Origin: BM707 sp041592975
GTDB lineage: Bacteria; Desulfobacterota; Desulfuromonadia; Desulfuromonadales; UBA2294
Direction: 5' to 3'
Length of the DNA stretch: 27,016 bases
Assembly: GCA_041592975.1 (NCBI GenBank)
Contig: JBFHOZ010000011.1
Location: forward strand, 1 to 27,016
Part shown: positions 1 to 7,363 of the stretch, in pieces
How the letters are laid out: each line of letters begins with the position of its first letter
How positions within the stretch are numbered: position 1 is the first letter of the stretch
Notes under the pieces: model-generated
The model's database searches: none
Told to the model about the DNA's origin: nothing
The model's input: the letters and a program-made list of their open reading frames with translations, nothing else
Position numbers and translations under genes: made by a program

Positions 1-116
1 ACAAGGACAGAAACCCCGAGGTTGACGCCATTTTTGAAGATCCGAAGTTCGTCTGCACCAACTGCGGGGTCAAGGTTCACGCCGCGGCGAACGTCTGCAT
101 GCCGAAACCGCTGTAA
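1..116 (+). CDS. C-terminal end of a small cysteine-rich (zinc-ribbon-like) hypothetical protein, partial
   Basis: The reading frame is open from the left edge of the window to a TAA at 114-116, so only about the last 37 residues are visible. The end contains the pattern C-x2-C followed 11 residues later by another Cys (VCTNCG, then NVCMP). This resembles one half of a short zinc ribbon, or a treble-clef-like metal site. It stops four bases before the convergent acetyltransferase gene ends. The start and most of the protein lie outside the window, so no function can be assigned. The codon usage and the Cys pattern make a real gene likely, but homology was not tested. Confidence 0.55.
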   Translation, partial: KDRNPEVDAIFEDPKFVCTNCGVKVHAAANVCMPKPL

Positions 117-119
117 TCT

Positions 120-953
120 TCAGCCGATGCTGCCGAGGCTGGCCAATGAAACGAGGCTGCCAAGATCGATCTGATCCTGGCAGCCTTTTGCCATCAATCG
201 CGTCTTCCCCTGCAACCGGAACCCCCTGGCGGCCAGGATGTCGCGGGCCGGGTGACCGTTGACCAGGTCGACCACCAGCGGAATGCCGTCAGCGGCGCAC
301 CGCAGGCAACGGTCGACGATCGTGCCGCGGTCGCTCTTCGCGCCGTTTTCGTACCAGGGGCCGAGAATCTGGATGTCCTCATAGCTCTGCAGCAGGGCCG
401 CGGAGCTCTCGGCAGCTAATGAAACCCCATGCCTGGCGAGCGCTTTGAGAAGCAGCTCGCGCGACTCCCCCCATGCCCGGCGGTCAAATTGATGAATCGA
501 CGATGATACGCCAGCCGCCGGGGCGGTCGTCGTTGCCGCCGGGGCGGGAAGCGCCGACCAGCGCTCGACAAAGCCGACGTCGCGGAAGCCGTACTTCCGG
601 TAGAGCGGCGCGCCCATCTCCGAGGCGGTCAGCCAGGCGCTCCGTATCCCGGCAGCAACGAGCCGGTCGAGGGCATACTCGAACAGGGTGCGGCCCAGCC
701 CGTTGCCGCGCAGCTGCCGCGGGACGATGAGGTTGCCGATCCAGCCGGTCTTTTCGTAGGCGACAGCGGTGACGAAACCGAGGCAGCGCTCACCGTCCTT
801 CAGGATCGCTGCGGCTGAGGCAAGAAGCCCATTAAACAGTTTGATCTCATAAGCCGGGACCCGCCATCCCTCATCTGCGGCCCATTGGCTGAAAAGCAGC
901 CAATCACGTCCTGTCGGGCGGGTTACGTTCATGGGTGAATTGACCTCGATCAA
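120..953 (-). CDS. GNAT family N-acetyltransferase with C-terminal YitH-like domain
   Basis: Predicted cytoplasmic acetyl-CoA-dependent N-acetyltransferase of unknown substrate, 277 residues. The N-terminal half (about residues 8-135) carries the GNAT acetyl-CoA loop VPRQLRGNGLG (residues 78-88) and a typical end of the fold, APLYRKYGFRDVGF. After an Ala/Thr-rich linker (about 136-150), the C-terminal part has the ILGPW block, a PLVVDLVNGHPA segment and an ARGFRLQGKTRLM ending. These match the second domain found in YitH-like acetyltransferases (Acetyltransf_18). The longest start is a TTG with GGAG five bases upstream. An ATG seven codons later (932) is an alternative, with a GAGG element about 11 bases upstream. 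The gene is convergent with the partial gene to its left and divergent from the small ORF at 987. The family call is firm; the substrate is unknown. Confidence 0.85.
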   Translation of the reverse strand: MIEVNSPMNVTRPTGRDWLLFSQWAADEGWRVPAYEIKLFNGLLASAAAILKDGERCLGFVTAVAYEKTGWIGNLIVPRQLRGNGLGRTLFEYALDRLVAAGIRSAWLTASEMGAPLYRKYGFRDVGFVERWSALPAPAATTTAPAAGVSSSIHQFDRRAWGESRELLLKALARHGVSLAAESSAALLQSYEDIQILGPWYENGAKSDRGTIVDRCLRCAADGIPLVVDLVNGHPARDILAARGFRLQGKTRLMAKGCQDQIDLGSLVSLASLGSIG

Positions 954-986
954 GGCTTCTCCGGGCGAATATGGTACGATGACGAC

Positions 987-1091
987 ATGACTTCGGTAAG
1001 CGAAATAGCCCTGCTGGCCATTATCTGGTCGATGACCCTCGTCGGACTCTTTTTCGGTATCCGTGCGGCGATCCGCCGGCGGAAAAAATAA
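987..1091 (+). CDS. Possible 34-residue single-helix membrane protein
   Basis: A short frame starts ATG-ACT-TCG and ends TAA at 1089-1091. It encodes a short polar N-terminus, one hydrophobic stretch (about residues 7-25, from ALLAIIW to LVGLFFG) and a strongly basic tail (AAIRRRKK). That layout is typical of small bacterial inner-membrane proteins. No convincing Shine-Dalgarno sequence precedes it. Two earlier ATGs (971 and 979) run into stops within a few codons. It is the only supportable gene in the 303 bases between the acetyltransferase and the gene at 1257. The remainder (1092-1256) is AT-richer and shows a TTGACT at 1184-1189, but no good -10 at proper spacing. No family was recognised. 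Confidence 0.42.
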   Translation: MTSVSEIALLAIIWSMTLVGLFFGIRAAIRRRKK

Positions 1092-1256
1092 CTCCAGCAG
1101 CGTTGTTTATTACGGACGCTAACAATCTCTCCGCTTTTTGTCCAGAACAGACCGTTATCTGAACAGCAAATCGTGCAAGTCAGTTGACTTTTGCGCGGTA
1201 TTAATGAAAGATTTCTCGACCTTGTCCTGTTTCGGTCGAAATGACAGACTCTTTAA

Positions 1257-3089
1257 TTGACGAGTGAAATTTTAAAGATGTCGCTCGAGCAAATCTCAAA
1301 ATCGAATCGTCTGGACCGTGTCTCCCCTTTTCGGACTTATTTCATTCTTCTGATTGCATTCTCCCTGGTCAGTTTGGTTCTGTATTGGCGAACGCTGACG
1401 GTGGATTTTCTCCTCGATGACATCATCCTTGTCAGAGACAACCCATTGATCCATAGCTTTGATTATTTCCTCGATGATTCCGGTGCGCGCCTGTTTGCCG
1501 AATACAACCTCTTCCGCGTTCGGATCTTCAGCTTTTTTACCTTCGCGCTGAATTATCACCTGTCAGGAAATAATGCCATTCCTTATCATGTCACCAATCT
1601 CTTCTTGCACGTGATCAATTCCCTGCTTGTCTTCAGCGTTAGCCGACACCTGTTCAGGGTGGCCTCTTGCAACATCCCCCAGGTGGCGGAAAGAGGTTTG
1701 CCACTTGCTTTATTTGTTGCTCTTCTTTTTCTCGTTCATCCACTGCAAACCGAAGCAGTCAATTATCTGATGGCAAGATTTACCCTGCTCAGCAGCCTGT
1801 TCTGCCTGCTGAGCGTTCGTCTCTTTCTCGCTTTCAGGCACGCCGTGGATAACAACCGTAAGAAAACGGCAATAGCTTTCGGGGCTGTATTGCTGACGTC
1901 AATGTGTCTCTCATATTTGAGCAAGCAGAGTACGGCATTGTTGCCGCTGATTCTTGTCGCCATTGAACTGATTTTTTACAGGTCAAAAGGGCACGTGAAG
2001 GTCTTGGTCACGGCGCCCTGGTTTTTATCTTGGCTGATATTTCCGATATCGATGCAAAGCACCGGTTTTTCGGTGTTTTCTGTTCTGTCTGAAACTTCAA
2101 GTGTTCGAATCGAAAAAAGCTTGTCAATGTTCCCGGAGGGGTTCCACGAACTGAACTGGGGCGGTAATTACGATTATTTCTTGACGCAATTGTGCGTGGT
2201 TTCCGACTATCTCAGGCTTCTGTTCCTGCCGTATGGACAATCCTTTGATCACCAGGTCCATATCCCGACAAGTTTTTTCGAGCCTGCAGTGATGTTTTGT
2301 GCCTTCACACTACTTTTGATTATCGCGGCCGCGTTCTTTGAATTTGTGAAAGGAAAGCAGGGGGGGATTCCTGTACGCAAATATTATCAGTTTGGCGTCG
2401 CATGGTTTTTCTTGACGCTTCTCGTTTCGTCGAGCGTTATACCGCTGCCAATGAAAATGGCAGAGTATCGTGTGTACCTGCCTTCGTTTGGGGTTTTCCT
2501 GTTCGTTGTCGCCTTCGCTTTCTCCAGGGGTGTCAAGGATGAAGCTCGTTCTTGCCCGAATCGCTATGTGTTCTGGGGAGTTGTCGTTCTTCTTGTCCTC
2601 TCGGTGACGACATACCATCGTAATGTTTCCTGGAGCAGCAGTGTGTCGATTTGGGAGGACGCCGTTGCCAAGGCGCCAGACCATTCGCGTGCGTTGAATC
2701 ACCTCGGGGTGGCATACCTGTCTGAAGGGAAGTTCCCTGAATCCGTTGAAACCTTGACGCACGCCATAAGTGTGAATCCGTCCGACCCCTATCCGTATCT
2801 CAATCTCGCCATTGCCTATCGAAAATCAGGAAAGCTGGACGAGGCGATAGGGATGTATCGAAAAGCACTGACGATAAGCCCGAGGATAAAGCAGGGGCAC
2901 TTCAATCTTGGTAATGCCCTGATGCTGAAAGGGGAGTATGCTGCTGCGGTCGCTTCTTACAATGAAGCCATCAAGCTTGACCCGAGAGTTCCGAGTTATC
3001 ACAGAAATATCAGTGTTGCCTATGGCTCACTTGGCCAGCGCGCCCTCGCAGACCATCATGACAAACTCTATCGTGCGCTCCTCGACTGA
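1257..3089 (+). CDS. TMTC-like polytopic membrane protein with C-terminal TPR repeats (putative GT-C glycosyltransferase)
   Basis: A 610-residue membrane protein. An N-terminal helix (about 27-45) is followed by FLLDDIILVRDNPLI (51-65), with the acidic pair D54-D55. The motif HPLQTEAVNYLMAR (161-174) opens a helix pair. Both resemble conserved motifs of the TMTC family (DUF1736 region), whose eukaryotic members are GT-C-fold O-mannosyltransferases with TPRs. About ten hydrophobic segments fill residues 27-460. Three to four TPR units occupy about 475-600 (LNHLGVAYLSEGKFPESVETL and two similar units). Transfer of a lipid-linked sugar to an extracytoplasmic acceptor is inferred, not shown. The start is weak: TTG at 1257 without a clear ribosome site, or ATG at 1278. 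Base composition is visibly AT-richer than all neighbours, with many TTT, AAT and TAT codons, which suggests acquisition by transfer. It ends ten bases from the convergent tatD gene. Confidence 0.8.
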   Translation: MTSEILKMSLEQISKSNRLDRVSPFRTYFILLIAFSLVSLVLYWRTLTVDFLLDDIILVRDNPLIHSFDYFLDDSGARLFAEYNLFRVRIFSFFTFALNYHLSGNNAIPYHVTNLFLHVINSLLVFSVSRHLFRVASCNIPQVAERGLPLALFVALLFLVHPLQTEAVNYLMARFTLLSSLFCLLSVRLFLAFRHAVDNNRKKTAIAFGAVLLTSMCLSYLSKQSTALLPLILVAIELIFYRSKGHVKVLVTAPWFLSWLIFPISMQSTGFSVFSVLSETSSVRIEKSLSMFPEGFHELNWGGNYDYFLTQLCVVSDYLRLLFLPYGQSFDHQVHIPTSFFEPAVMFCAFTLLLIIAAAFFEFVKGKQGGIPVRKYYQFGVAWFFLTLLVSSSVIPLPMKMAEYRVYLPSFGVFLFVVAFAFSRGVKDEARSCPNRYVFWGVVVLLVLSVTTYHRNVSWSSSVSIWEDAVAKAPDHSRALNHLGVAYLSEGKFPESVETLTHAISVNPSDPYPYLNLAIAYRKSGKLDEAIGMYRKALTISPRIKQGHFNLGNALMLKGEYAAAVASYNEAIKLDPRVPSYHRNISVAYGSLGQRALADHHDKLYRALLD

Positions 3090-3098
3090 AAGAGCACA

Positions 3099-4481
3099 TC
3101 AGCCCAGCTCGTTGTATTCCCGCACCCGGAAAGCGACCCCCAGTTCGGCGGCGACGGCCCGGCAGGCCTCGATATCGAGGCCGGGGAGGGCGATCACGGT
3201 CGCCGTGACGGAGGGGATGTGCCTCTTCGCCTCGACGAGGAACTCCTTGACCGCCGCGTAGCCCGCCTCGCCGAAATCCGACTGGCAGTGCTTCTGGTAG
3301 GTCGGGGCATCGGCGGCATTCAACGATACCGAGATCGCGTCGACCAGCCCCTCCAGTTCCGGCAGGATGTTGCGCCCGTGCACCAGGTTGGCCTGTCCGT
3401 CGCTGTTGATCCGGACGGTTTTCCCCTGCTGCTTCAGCCAGCCGGCGACGTCACGGACCAGATCGAGCCGCAGCAACGGCTCGCCGTAGCCGCAGAAGAC
3501 CACTTCATCGAACTTCGACGGGTCGCCGATCGACGCGAGAACTTCATCGACGTCCGGTTCCCGCTCGAGGCAGAGCTGGTGCCCCTTGACGGTAAAATCC
3601 CTGAACTTTGCGCAGAAGGTGCATCTGTTGGTGCAGCGGTTGGTGATGTTGAGGTAGAGGGAGTTGCGGATGACGTAGGCGATCTTGCTCGACTGGTCGA
3701 TCCGCCCGATGCCGAACAGCCTGTGGGTGTTGAGCGAAGTGACCCGCGCGACATCGTCGAAGGTCAGCCCCTTGATGTCGGCCAGAAGCTCGGCGGTGGC
3801 GCGGACGTAGGCCGGCTCGTTCCGCTTGCCGCGCCATTGCTGCGGAGCAAGGTAGGGGCAGTCGGTCTCGACCAGGGCGACGTCGATCGGCAGCGCCCCG
3901 GCGATCTCGCGCAGTTCGTCGTTTTTCGGGTAGGTGAGGGTGCCCGGGAAGGAGATGTAGAAACCCATTTCGACACAGGCGCGAGCCATTTCCAGGTCGC
4001 CGCTGAAACAGTGCAGCACCCCGCCGACCTCGGCAGCGCGCTCAGCCCTGAGGATCGCGACGACTTCGTCATGGGCGTCGCGGTCGTGGATGATCAGCGG
4101 CAGCATCAGCTCGCGGGCGAGACGGATCTGCCTGCGGAACGCATCGCGCTGAACCGGTCGGGGCGAACGGTCGCGGTAGAAGTCAAGGCCGGTCTCGCCG
4201 ACGGCGACCACCTTGTCGACCGACATGGCCATCCGGCGCAGCTCCTCGAGCGCCGCGTCGTCGGCGGCGAGCGCGTCGTGCGGGTGAATTCCGACCGAGG
4301 CATAGACGTTCGGATAGCGCAGGGCGAGGTCGATGCCCCGGCGCGAACTCTCGAGGTCGCAGCCGACGGTCAGGATGTACTCGACGCCGTTGTCGGAAGC
4401 GCGGGTGATGACCTCGTCGAGGTCGGAAGAGAACTGACCGCCGTCAAGGTGGGCATGCGAGTCTACGAGTGTGTACTTCAT
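3099..4481 (-). CDS. TatD family metal-dependent hydrolase fused to a TatD-associated radical SAM domain
   Basis: A 460-residue two-domain enzyme. Residues 1 to about 258 form a TatD-type TIM-barrel hydrolase (DNase/exonuclease family). Visible metal ligands are H9 and H11 (DSHAHLD), E96 (GETGLD), H132 (IIHDRD), H157 (LHCFSG) and D207 (ETDCPYLAP). From about residue 270 the chain continues without a break into a radical SAM domain. Its 4Fe-4S motif C283-x3-C287-x2-C290 (CTNRCTFC) is followed by CGYGEPLL, a glycine-rich SAM-binding motif. Stand-alone radical SAM proteins of this kind are known next to tatD in other bacteria (TatD-associated radical SAM family); here the two are one polypeptide. 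The start ATG has AAGGGAAG just upstream. The gene is last in the minus-strand run after metG, 64 bases downstream of it. The substrate of the radical SAM half is unknown. Confidence 0.93.
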   Translation of the reverse strand: MKYTLVDSHAHLDGGQFSSDLDEVITRASDNGVEYILTVGCDLESSRRGIDLALRYPNVYASVGIHPHDALAADDAALEELRRMAMSVDKVVAVGETGLDFYRDRSPRPVQRDAFRRQIRLARELMLPLIIHDRDAHDEVVAILRAERAAEVGGVLHCFSGDLEMARACVEMGFYISFPGTLTYPKNDELREIAGALPIDVALVETDCPYLAPQQWRGKRNEPAYVRATAELLADIKGLTFDDVARVTSLNTHRLFGIGRIDQSSKIAYVIRNSLYLNITNRCTNRCTFCAKFRDFTVKGHQLCLEREPDVDEVLASIGDPSKFDEVVFCGYGEPLLRLDLVRDVAGWLKQQGKTVRINSDGQANLVHGRNILPELEGLVDAISVSLNAADAPTYQKHCQSDFGEAGYAAVKEFLVEAKRHIPSVTATVIALPGLDIEACRAVAAELGVAFRVREYNELG

Positions 4482-4496
4482 CTTCCCTTCAAGCAG

Positions 4497-4522
4497 TTAA
4501 GGGGCGCCTCGGCACCCCTTAA
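4497..4522 (-). terminator. Hairpin between metG and tatD-radical SAM
   Basis: An 11-base stem TTAAGGGGTGC / GCGCCCCTTAA with loop CGAG lies between the metG stop and the tatD start. On the minus-strand transcript the one imperfect position is a U-G wobble. On the plus strand the same position would be a C-A mismatch, so the structure is better formed in the metG-tatD RNA. There is no U-tract after it, so it is unlikely to be an efficient intrinsic terminator. It may be a processing or partial-attenuation hairpin. Confidence 0.45.
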
Positions 4523-4545
4523 CAATGATCGGTATCACGATTATT

Positions 4546-6078
4546 CTACTCTGCTTCGATTCGCGGAAACAAGGGGGCTGTCTTGTCAATTTTCGTCCCC
4601 GGCTTCAGGCCGCCCCAGCCGAACAGGGCATCGTCGCGGATCGCGTCCGGGTCGCCGCCGAGGAGCGCGATGACCCGCGCGCCGGTCGATGGCATGAACG
4701 GGGTGGTGAACAGGGCGATCAGCCGGACCGACTCGAGCAGGTTGTACATGACCGTGCCGAGGCGCCCCAGCTGCGAGGCGTCCTTGGCCAGCGCCCAGGG
4801 TGCGGTGTCATCGATGTACTTGTTGGCCGCCGCCACCAGCTCCCAGATCGACTGGATCGCCTTGTTGAAGGCGAGGTCGTCCATGTGCCTGTCGACCGTG
4901 GCGACGGCCTGGCTGAACTTCTCCTTCAGCGCCGTATCGATCGCCTCGTCGTCTCCCGGTACCGGCAGGATGCCGTCGAAGTACTTGTTGACCATGGCGG
5001 TCGCCCGGCTCACCAGGTTGCCGTGGTCATTGGCCAGGTCGGAGTTGATGCGGTGTACCAGGGCGGCGTGAGAGAAGTCGCCGTCAAGTCCGAACGGGAC
5101 CTCGCGCAGCAGGAAGTAGCGGATCGCGTCGACGCCGTACTTGTCGACCAGCATGTTCGGTTCGACGACATTGCGCAGCGACTTGCTCATCTTCTGCCCC
5201 TCGACCGTCCACCAGCCGTGGGCGAAGACCTTCTTCGGCAGCGGCAGGCCTGCCGCCAGAAGGAATGTCGGCCAGTAGACGGTGTGGAAGCGGAGAATGT
5301 CCTTGCCGATAACGTGGACGTTGCAGGGCCAGAAATCACTGAAGTTTCCGTCCGGGTCGTCCGGGAACCCGAGGGCGGAAATATAGTTGGTCAGGGCGTC
5401 GAACCAGACGTAGATCACGTGCTTGTCGTTGCCCGGCACCGGGATCCCCCAGTTGAAGGTGGTGCGGGAGATTGACAGGTCGCGCAGACCTTCCCTGATG
5501 AAGCTGAGAATCTCGTTGCGCCGGGTGCGCGGCTGGATGAAATCCGGGTTCTCCTCGATATGCCTGAGCAGCGCCTCCTGGTACTTGCTCATCCGGAAAA
5601 AATAGGATTCCTCCTTCAGCTTGTCCGTCTTCCGGCCACAGTCGGGGCAGTTGCCGTCCAGCAGCTGCTGCTCGGTCCAGAAGGTCTCGCACGGGGTGCA
5701 GTACCAGTCCTCGTACTCGCCGAGATAGATGTCCCCCTTCGTCTCGATCCGGCGAAAGATCTCCTCGACCCCCTTCTTGTGGCGCTCCTGGGTGGTGCGG
5801 ATGAAGTCGGAGTGGTCGATATCGAGCTTGTCCCACAGGGACTGGAAACGCTTGACGACGCGGTCGGCCAGCTCCAGGGGTGTTTCCCCGTTGGTTTGGG
5901 CAGCTTTCTCGACCTTCTGGCCGTGTTCGTCGGTGCCGGTCAGGAAAAAAACCTTGTACCCGCGTTCGCGCTTGTAACGGGCGAGGACATCGCAGGCGAT
6001 CGTCGTATAGGCGTGCCCGATATGCGGTACGTCGTTGACGTAATAGATCGGCGTCGTGATGTAGTAGTGCTTGTCCAT
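4546..6078 (-). CDS. metG: Methionyl-tRNA synthetase
   Basis: Charges initiator and elongator tRNA-Met with methionine in the cytoplasm; a class I aminoacyl-tRNA synthetase. The 510 residues begin YYITTPIYYVNDVPHIGHAY, with the HIGH motif at 19-22. A zinc knuckle C127-x2-C130...C144-x2-C147 (CTPC, CPDC) lies in the connective peptide. The FDALTNYISALG block follows, and KMSKS is at 296-300. The C-terminal helical anticodon-binding domain ends at residue 510. The tRNA-binding (Trbp111-like) appendix of longer MetG proteins is absent, giving a compact form. The ATG is preceded by AGGAGA at seven bases. It lies 15 bases downstream of ricT and is probably co-transcribed with it. Confidence 0.97.
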   Translation of the reverse strand: MDKHYYITTPIYYVNDVPHIGHAYTTIACDVLARYKRERGYKVFFLTGTDEHGQKVEKAAQTNGETPLELADRVVKRFQSLWDKLDIDHSDFIRTTQERHKKGVEEIFRRIETKGDIYLGEYEDWYCTPCETFWTEQQLLDGNCPDCGRKTDKLKEESYFFRMSKYQEALLRHIEENPDFIQPRTRRNEILSFIREGLRDLSISRTTFNWGIPVPGNDKHVIYVWFDALTNYISALGFPDDPDGNFSDFWPCNVHVIGKDILRFHTVYWPTFLLAAGLPLPKKVFAHGWWTVEGQKMSKSLRNVVEPNMLVDKYGVDAIRYFLLREVPFGLDGDFSHAALVHRINSDLANDHGNLVSRATAMVNKYFDGILPVPGDDEAIDTALKEKFSQAVATVDRHMDDLAFNKAIQSIWELVAAANKYIDDTAPWALAKDASQLGRLGTVMYNLLESVRLIALFTTPFMPSTGARVIALLGGDPDAIRDDALFGWGGLKPGTKIDKTAPLFPRIEAE

Positions 6079-6093
6079 GGAGCGTCTCCTGCG

Positions 6094-7257
6094 TCAGTTC
6101 CTGTCGGCGGAAGCCGGTTTGGGCCCCGGGCGGCGCCGGCGCCGGCGCCGTTTCTTCTGCTCACCGTCGGCAACGGTGGAATCCGCCTTCGCCTGCGGGG
6201 GGGGCTGCCCCGGCCGGCTCTTCCTGTCCCTGGGCTGGGGCGGTTTTTCGTCGCCGGCGTCCTGTGCTGCCGACTGCCGCTGCTCGCCGGTCGAACCGTC
6301 CCTGCCATCCGCTGCCGGCTTGCGCCGTCTCCGCCGCCGTCTCTTTTTCGGTTGTTCGTCGCCGGCATCACCGGAGGGTTTCTGTTCGTTTTCCGGTTTG
6401 ACGGCCGGGGCGTCACGCAACTGTCTCGGCGGCTCCTTCTCCGGAAGCTTTCCGGACTCCTGCATCTGCCGGAACTCCTCCTTGGACATTTTCAGGCAGC
6501 GGCCGTCCTCGACCCTGACGCAGACCTTCTGGCCGAGAATGTCGGTTTCCGAGACCTGGACGTTGAGGCCGTCGACGGTCAACCTCGCGCCGCACTTCGG
6601 CATCCCCTTGCGCGACTTGCAGTAGGTTTCGTACTCGTAGCCGAGGCAGCAGAGCAGGCGACCGCACTGGCCGGAGATCTTGCTCGGATTCAGCGCCAGC
6701 TGCTGCTCCTTGGCCATTTTTACGGATACCGGAGAGAAGTCGGTCAGAAAGGTGCAACAGCAGAGGGATTGCCCGCAGATGCCGATGCCGCCGATCAGCT
6801 TGGCCTCGTCGCGCACCCCGATCTGCCTCATTTCGATACGCGTATGGAAATGGTGGGCGAGGTCCTTGACCAGTTCGCGGAAGTCGATCCGGCCGTCGGC
6901 GGTGAAATAGAAGATGATCTTCGAGCCGTCGAACAGGTACTCGGCCTTGACCAGTTTCATCTCCATCTTGCGTTCGATGATCTTGGCGCGGCAGTAGCGG
7001 AACGCGGTCTCCTCGCGGGCGGCGTTGGTGACCGCCAGCTGCAGGTCATCGTCGGTGGCGACCCGCAGAACGCTCTTGAGATCCCGCTTCGCGGAATTGT
7101 CGTCGGCTTCAACCGGCGGGGTGACGACCGAGCCGAGGGCTCTCCCCCTGTCCGTTTCGACAATGACTTGGTCCCCGGCCTTGAGGTCGAAGTCGCGGGC
7201 ATTGAAATCGTAGTGCTTTCCGGCGGTGCGGAATTTTATGGTCACCGTTCTTGTCAT
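6094..7257 (-). CDS. ricT: RicT/YaaT (PSP1 domain) protein with arginine-rich C-terminal tail
   Basis: PSP1-domain protein of the RicT family. In Bacillus, RicT with RicA and RicF forms an Fe-S-containing complex that assists RNase Y in mRNA maturation. The core (about residues 5-225 from the ATG at 7257) carries the family's cysteine series: GICGQSLCCCTF, CGRLLCCLGY, then YCKSRKGMPKCG (C161, C166-168, C198, C203-204, C213, C222). The last 110 residues or so are low-complexity Pro/Asp/Gln/Lys sequence with two blocks of seven consecutive arginines (306-312 and 370-376), each preceded by KK. An upstream in-frame ATG at 7329 would add 24 residues, but it falls inside the spacer of a good promoter (7320-7348). 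The start at 7257 is therefore preferred, although it lacks a clear ribosome site. RicA and RicF partners are not seen here. Confidence 0.9.
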   Translation of the reverse strand: MTRTVTIKFRTAGKHYDFNARDFDLKAGDQVIVETDRGRALGSVVTPPVEADDNSAKRDLKSVLRVATDDDLQLAVTNAAREETAFRYCRAKIIERKMEMKLVKAEYLFDGSKIIFYFTADGRIDFRELVKDLAHHFHTRIEMRQIGVRDEAKLIGGIGICGQSLCCCTFLTDFSPVSVKMAKEQQLALNPSKISGQCGRLLCCLGYEYETYCKSRKGMPKCGARLTVDGLNVQVSETDILGQKVCVRVEDGRCLKMSKEEFRQMQESGKLPEKEPPRQLRDAPAVKPENEQKPSGDAGDEQPKKRRRRRRRKPAADGRDGSTGEQRQSAAQDAGDEKPPQPRDRKSRPGQPPPQAKADSTVADGEQKKRRRRRRRPGPKPASADRN

Positions 7258-7261
7258 GGTA

Positions 7262-7294
7262 TTTGCGTCACTTATGATCGTGTTTGCGTCACTT
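7262..7294 (-). repeat. Two direct repeats AAGTGACGCAAA, 21-bp period, just upstream of ricT
   Basis: The 12-mer AAGTGACGCAAA (minus strand) occurs at 7294-7283 and again at 7273-7262. The nine-base spacer gives a period of 21 bp, two helical turns. The nearer copy ends four bases before the preferred ricT ATG, and both copies lie downstream of the predicted start site of the 7320-7348 promoter. The arrangement resembles tandem operator half-sites or an RNA-level element. If translation instead starts at 7329, the repeat simply encodes the doubled residues SDANT. Confidence 0.5.
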
Positions 7295-7319
7295 TGGCCG
7301 ATATTTTTCTGAACCTGCG

Positions 7320-7348
7320 ATAAGACCATTTTGCCGCCCGATTGTCAA
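7320..7348 (-). promoter_or_regulatory. Sigma70-type promoter for ricT-metG-tatD
   Basis: On the minus strand a perfect -35 TTGACA (7348-7343) is followed after 17 bases by TCTTAT (7325-7320; 4 of 6 consensus bases). It sits in the 34-base gap after the holB stop. The predicted start near 7313 leaves a leader of about 55 bases, holding the two direct repeats, before the ATG at 7257. Recognition is by pattern only. Confidence 0.55.
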
Positions 7349-7363
7349 CACCCGACGCACGGT

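Noticed and set aside
1184..1212. Promoter for the TMTC-like gene: TTGACT with a downstream AAAGAT
   Set aside because: The -35 is good but no -10 better than 3 of 6 occurs at 16-18 bases.
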